Positions 61,566 through 64,000 of a DNA stretch of 64,000 nucleotides are shown piece after piece. The position numbers and the translations under genes were made by a program. Every line of letters begins with the position of its first letter. Positions within the stretch are counted from its first letter, which is position 1. The notes beneath the pieces are model-generated. The model saw nothing but the letters and a program-made list of their open reading frames with translations. It did not search any database and was not told the DNA's origin. Source of the stretch: OMPR01 sp965183835 (lineage in GTDB: Bacteria; Pseudomonadota; Alphaproteobacteria; Rhodobacterales; Rhodobacteraceae); assembly GCA_965183835.1 (NCBI GenBank), contig CBCYME010000010.1, positions 186,001-250,000 on the forward strand, given 5' to 3'.

Positions 61566-61595
61566 GATTGCAACACAACAGTCTATGGTCGCGCC

Positions 61596-62015
61596 ATGTT
61601 GCGGATCACAGACACCATACTCATCCAAGATTGGGAACTGAGCGAAAGCTTTATGCGGGCCTCGGGCCCTGGCGGGCAGAACGTGAACAAAGTCTCGTCT
61701 GCAGTCGAGTTGCGGTTCGAGGCGGAACGGTCGCCTGCCCTGCCCATCCCGGTCAAAAACCGGCTGCGTCGCCTTGCTGGACGACGGTGGACCAAGGATG
61801 GCGCGATTATCCTGCAATGCGATGAAACCCGTTCGCAGACACGCAATCGCGAAATCATTCGCGAACGGTTGGTCGCCCTCATTACCCAAGCACTGGTCGC
61901 CCCCAAACGCCGTATCGCAACCAAACCCACCAAGGGATCCCAACGTCGTCGCATCGCATCGAAAAAGGCGCGCGGCGAGATCAAGGCCCTGCGCGGTAAA
62001 GTCGGCGACGAATAG
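61596..62015 (+). CDS. arfB: Alternative ribosome-rescue factor ArfB (peptidyl-tRNA hydrolase, YaeJ)
   Basis: ArfB binds the empty A site of ribosomes stalled on broken mRNA and hydrolyses the peptidyl-tRNA. The 139-residue protein has the GGQ motif ASGPGGQNVNKVSSAVELRF (Gly-Gly-Gln about residue 28) and a basic tail (VAPKRRIATKPTKGSQRRRI and ASKKARGEIKALRGK) that threads the mRNA entry channel. It lacks the codon-reading domain of release factors, so it is ArfB and not RF1/RF2. A terminator and mini-ORF lie just upstream. ATG 61596 gives the standard length. Confidence 0.96.
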   Translation: MLRITDTILIQDWELSESFMRASGPGGQNVNKVSSAVELRFEAERSPALPIPVKNRLRRLAGRRWTKDGAIILQCDETRSQTRNREIIRERLVALITQALVAPKRRIATKPTKGSQRRRIASKKARGEIKALRGKVGDE

Positions 62016-62080
62016 GCTGGCGTCTCAGTCTGGGACTGCTAGGGTCATCCCCGAGTCGCACTTTAGGGGAGGTGAAGCAT

Positions 62081-62827
62081 ATGAGACTGCACGGAAAAAC
62101 AGCAATCGTTACAGGTGGCGCATCGGGCTTCGGCGCCGGTATTGTCGCTAAATTTGTGTCCGAGGGCGCGCATGTGATGATCGCTGATATCAATGGCGAG
62201 GCCGCCGAAAAAGTGGCCGCTCAGATGGATGGGGATGCCTTTGCCCATCAGGTTGATGTTGGCAACGGAACCTCGGTCGAACACATGGCTGAAACCGCCA
62301 TTCGCACCATGGGGCACGTCGATATTCTGGTGAACAATGCAGGCATCACACATATGCCCACCCCGCTCGAAGACGTCAGCGAAAGTGATTTCGACCGCGT
62401 CTTTAACGTGAACATGAAGTCCGTGTATTTCACCGCGCGCGCCTTAGTTCCGCATATGAAAGAGCGCGGCAAAGGCGCGATCCTGAACGTTGCATCGACT
62501 GCTGGCGTGTCCCCGCGTCCCAACCTGAATTGGTACAATGCCTCTAAGGGTTGGATGATCACGGCAACCCGCACCATGGCGGTGGAACTGGCCCCCTCTG
62601 GCGTGCGCGTGAATGCGCTGAATCCCGTGGCTGGGGAAACCCCGTTGCTCAAGTCATTTATGGGCGAAGATACCCCGGAAATGCGTGCCAAATTCCTGTC
62701 CACTATCCCGTTGGGCCGGTTTTCAACGCCCGAGGATATGGGCAATGCCGCCTGCTATCTCTGTTCTGACGAAGCCGGAATGATCACAGGCGTCGCGATG
62801 GAAGTTGACGGCGGTCGTTGCATCTAA
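62081..62827 (+). CDS. SDR family NAD(P)-dependent oxidoreductase
   Basis: The 248-residue classical SDR has TGGASGFGAGIVAKFVSEGA (TGxxxGxG, about residue 12), DILVNNAGITHMPTP (NNAG), the Ser in LNVASTAGVSPRPN, catalytic YNASKGW (YxxxK, about residue 152) and a C-terminal TGVAMEVDGGRCI. It is close to 3-oxoacyl-ACP-reductase-type and glucose-dehydrogenase-type SDRs. ATG 62081 lies 8 bases after GGAGG; a GTG at 62072 is less likely. It is 25 bases ahead of the P1 peptidase gene and probably cotranscribed. Confidence 0.92.
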   Translation: MRLHGKTAIVTGGASGFGAGIVAKFVSEGAHVMIADINGEAAEKVAAQMDGDAFAHQVDVGNGTSVEHMAETAIRTMGHVDILVNNAGITHMPTPLEDVSESDFDRVFNVNMKSVYFTARALVPHMKERGKGAILNVASTAGVSPRPNLNWYNASKGWMITATRTMAVELAPSGVRVNALNPVAGETPLLKSFMGEDTPEMRAKFLSTIPLGRFSTPEDMGNAACYLCSDEAGMITGVAMEVDGGRCI

Positions 62828-62852
62828 TCCAAACCACTAAAGGACGCTCTTT

Positions 62853-63872
62853 ATGATCCCCGGCCCTAGCAATCTGATCACTGACGTTCCCGGCCTTTTG
62901 GTGGGGAATGCGCAGGATGACGCCCTCAAATCTGGCGCGACCGTTTTGACGGCTGCGGAGCCGTTTGTGGCCTCGGTGCATGTGATGGGCGGGGCGCCGG
63001 GATCGCGGGAGACGGACCTGTTGGCCCCAGATAAATCAGTGGCCAAAATTGATGCGCTGACCCTGGCCGGGGGATCGGCCTATGGGTTGGATGCCTGTTC
63101 TGGTGTTTCGGATGCGTTGCGGGCCCAAGGGCGCGGGTACAAGGTGGCCGAGGCAATCATTCCTATCGTTCCCGGGGCGATCATTTTTGACCTTTTGAAC
63201 GGGGGCAACAAAGATTGGGACGACAACCCGTACCGGGCTTTGGGGCGTGCTGCGTTTGAAGCAGCCGGTACCGATTTCGCCCTAGGAACTGTAGGGGCCG
63301 GAACGGGCGCCCTGACAGCAATGTTAAAAGGCGGATTAGGCTCTGCCTCTCTGGTTCTGGACAGCGGAATAACTGTGGCTGCCTTGGTCGCGGCCAACCC
63401 GATGGGCAGCGTCACCACCCCCGGAGATCGCCATTTCTGGGCGGCTCCGTTTGAGGTTGATGGCGAATTTGGCGGCATTGGACCCGACCCTGCCGCCGGT
63501 TTGGGGCGCGTGCTGGAAAGCCGAAAGATGAAGACCATGCAGGGGCAGGCACAGGATCGGGCAAACACAACAATTGCCATCGTCGCCACCGATGCCATTT
63601 TGTCAAAGGCGCAATGCCAACGGGTGGCTGTTGCGGCCCATGATGGCATTGCACGTGCCGTAGTACCGGCCCACTCGCCAGGGGATGGGGATCTGGTCTT
63701 TGCGCTCAGCACCAGCGCCCAAGAGATGGCCGTGCCAGAACGGGATCTGACGCATATCGGACATGCAGCATCGATCTGCCTGAGCCGCGCGATTGCCCGG
63801 GGCATCCATCTGGCTACACCCGCAGCCGGGGACCCCTTATTGTGTTGGTCACAAGCAAATCCCAACGCCTGA
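62853..63872 (+). CDS. P1 family peptidase (DmpA-like)
   Basis: P1/DmpA enzymes are N-terminal-nucleophile aminopeptidases that cut themselves into two chains. The 339-residue protein has DVPGLLVGNAQDD, LTLAGGSAYGLDACSGVSDA, and the self-cleavage block RANTTIAIVATDAILSKAQC (Asn-Thr-Thr, about residue 231), with Thr as the expected nucleophile. GIARAVVPAHSPGDGDLVFA follows. It probably cleaves small beta-peptides or amides in the cytosol. The 111-bp gap to the next start has no clear gene. Confidence 0.9.
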   Translation: MIPGPSNLITDVPGLLVGNAQDDALKSGATVLTAAEPFVASVHVMGGAPGSRETDLLAPDKSVAKIDALTLAGGSAYGLDACSGVSDALRAQGRGYKVAEAIIPIVPGAIIFDLLNGGNKDWDDNPYRALGRAAFEAAGTDFALGTVGAGTGALTAMLKGGLGSASLVLDSGITVAALVAANPMGSVTTPGDRHFWAAPFEVDGEFGGIGPDPAAGLGRVLESRKMKTMQGQAQDRANTTIAIVATDAILSKAQCQRVAVAAHDGIARAVVPAHSPGDGDLVFALSTSAQEMAVPERDLTHIGHAASICLSRAIARGIHLATPAAGDPLLCWSQANPNA

Positions 63873-63983
63873 AACTAAGACCAAAGTGGCTGCGACACAG
63901 TGCCTGCACGTGGCAATCTGCCGGTTGACTCTTGGTCTACTTGCGCTCTTTTTTGCCACAGCTATTTTGTTAGGAGACTAGCC

Positions 63984-64000
63984 ATGAACCGTATCGTTGC
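63984..64000 (+). CDS. Start of a further gene cut by the window edge
   Basis: ATG 63984 follows TAGGAGACTAGCC, a good ribosome-binding site, and opens MNRIV before the sequence ends. Only five residues are available, so nothing can be said about the product. Confidence 0.45.

Noticed and set aside
63793..63981. 62-codon frame with a hydrophobic tail after the P1 peptidase
   Set aside because: Its first part overlaps the peptidase in another frame and there is no ribosome-binding site near a sensible inner start; the hydrophobic end alone is weak evidence.

Overview
The window looks like chromosomal DNA of a marine alphaproteobacterium of the Roseobacter group (Rhodobacterales). The support is indirect: moderately GC-rich sequence, many genes joined by ATGA/GTGA start-stop overlaps, and a family mix typical of that group (tripartite tricarboxylate transporters, DUF1285, DUF983, DUF2798, MoxR-DUF58-DUF4159, PBP1C with alpha-2-macroglobulin). 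No integrase, transposase, plasmid gene, phage gene or CRISPR array was seen. A species cannot be named from this evidence.

Layout. 1-1294 (-): rsfS, rlmH and a truncated flavodoxin-like gene. 1649-10196 (+, mostly): a dispersed leucine locus, leuC - HdeD-like membrane gene - leuD - membrane protein - secreted EEP hydrolase, a divergent LysR/epimerase pair, a frameshifted peroxiredoxin-like gene, then leuB. 10242-12289: Na/Pi-cotransporter-like gene, tRNA-Pro(TGG) and tRNA-Val(TAC). 12501-15994: GlxA-type and XRE-cupin regulators with a Rieske oxygenase and an AhpD-fold protein. 16143-19329: divergent zinc-uptake locus znuA / zur-znuC-znuB with putative Zur sites. 19372-22476: DUF983, MocR regulator, zf-CHCC protein, orphan ABC ATPase. 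22505-30259: a catabolic island with sulfatase, TctC, ROK regulator, TctB, TctA and a two-domain metallophosphoesterase. 30442-36024: polA, DUF2798, hydroxypyruvate-isomerase-like gene, EamA exporter, DUF1285. 36078-42746: moxR - DUF58 - DUF4159 - large membrane protein. 42779-51102 (-): alpha-2-macroglobulin - pbpC - exported hydratase-like protein. 51240-56782: hybrid histidine kinase, yaaA, recQ, yggT. 56913-60604: thioesterase-like, UMF1 transporter, mepA, phytase-like esterase. 60662-64000: preQ1-I riboswitch candidate and yhhQ, a structured leader with a mini-ORF and terminator in front of arfB, an SDR, a P1-family peptidase and the start of one more gene.

The most interesting signal is the 180-nt segment 61384-61565 just before arfB, the gene for a stalled-ribosome rescue factor. 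It has a Shine-Dalgarno complementary to 16 nt of the 16S rRNA 3' end, an 18-codon ORF with codons likely rare here, mutually exclusive helices and a strong terminator 30 nt before arfB. It reads like a transcription attenuator that could sense ribosome stalling. The second candidate is the sulfatase/TTT/phosphoesterase island with a near-perfect 25-bp operator. All functional calls rest on recognition of motifs and families by eye; no database search was run.
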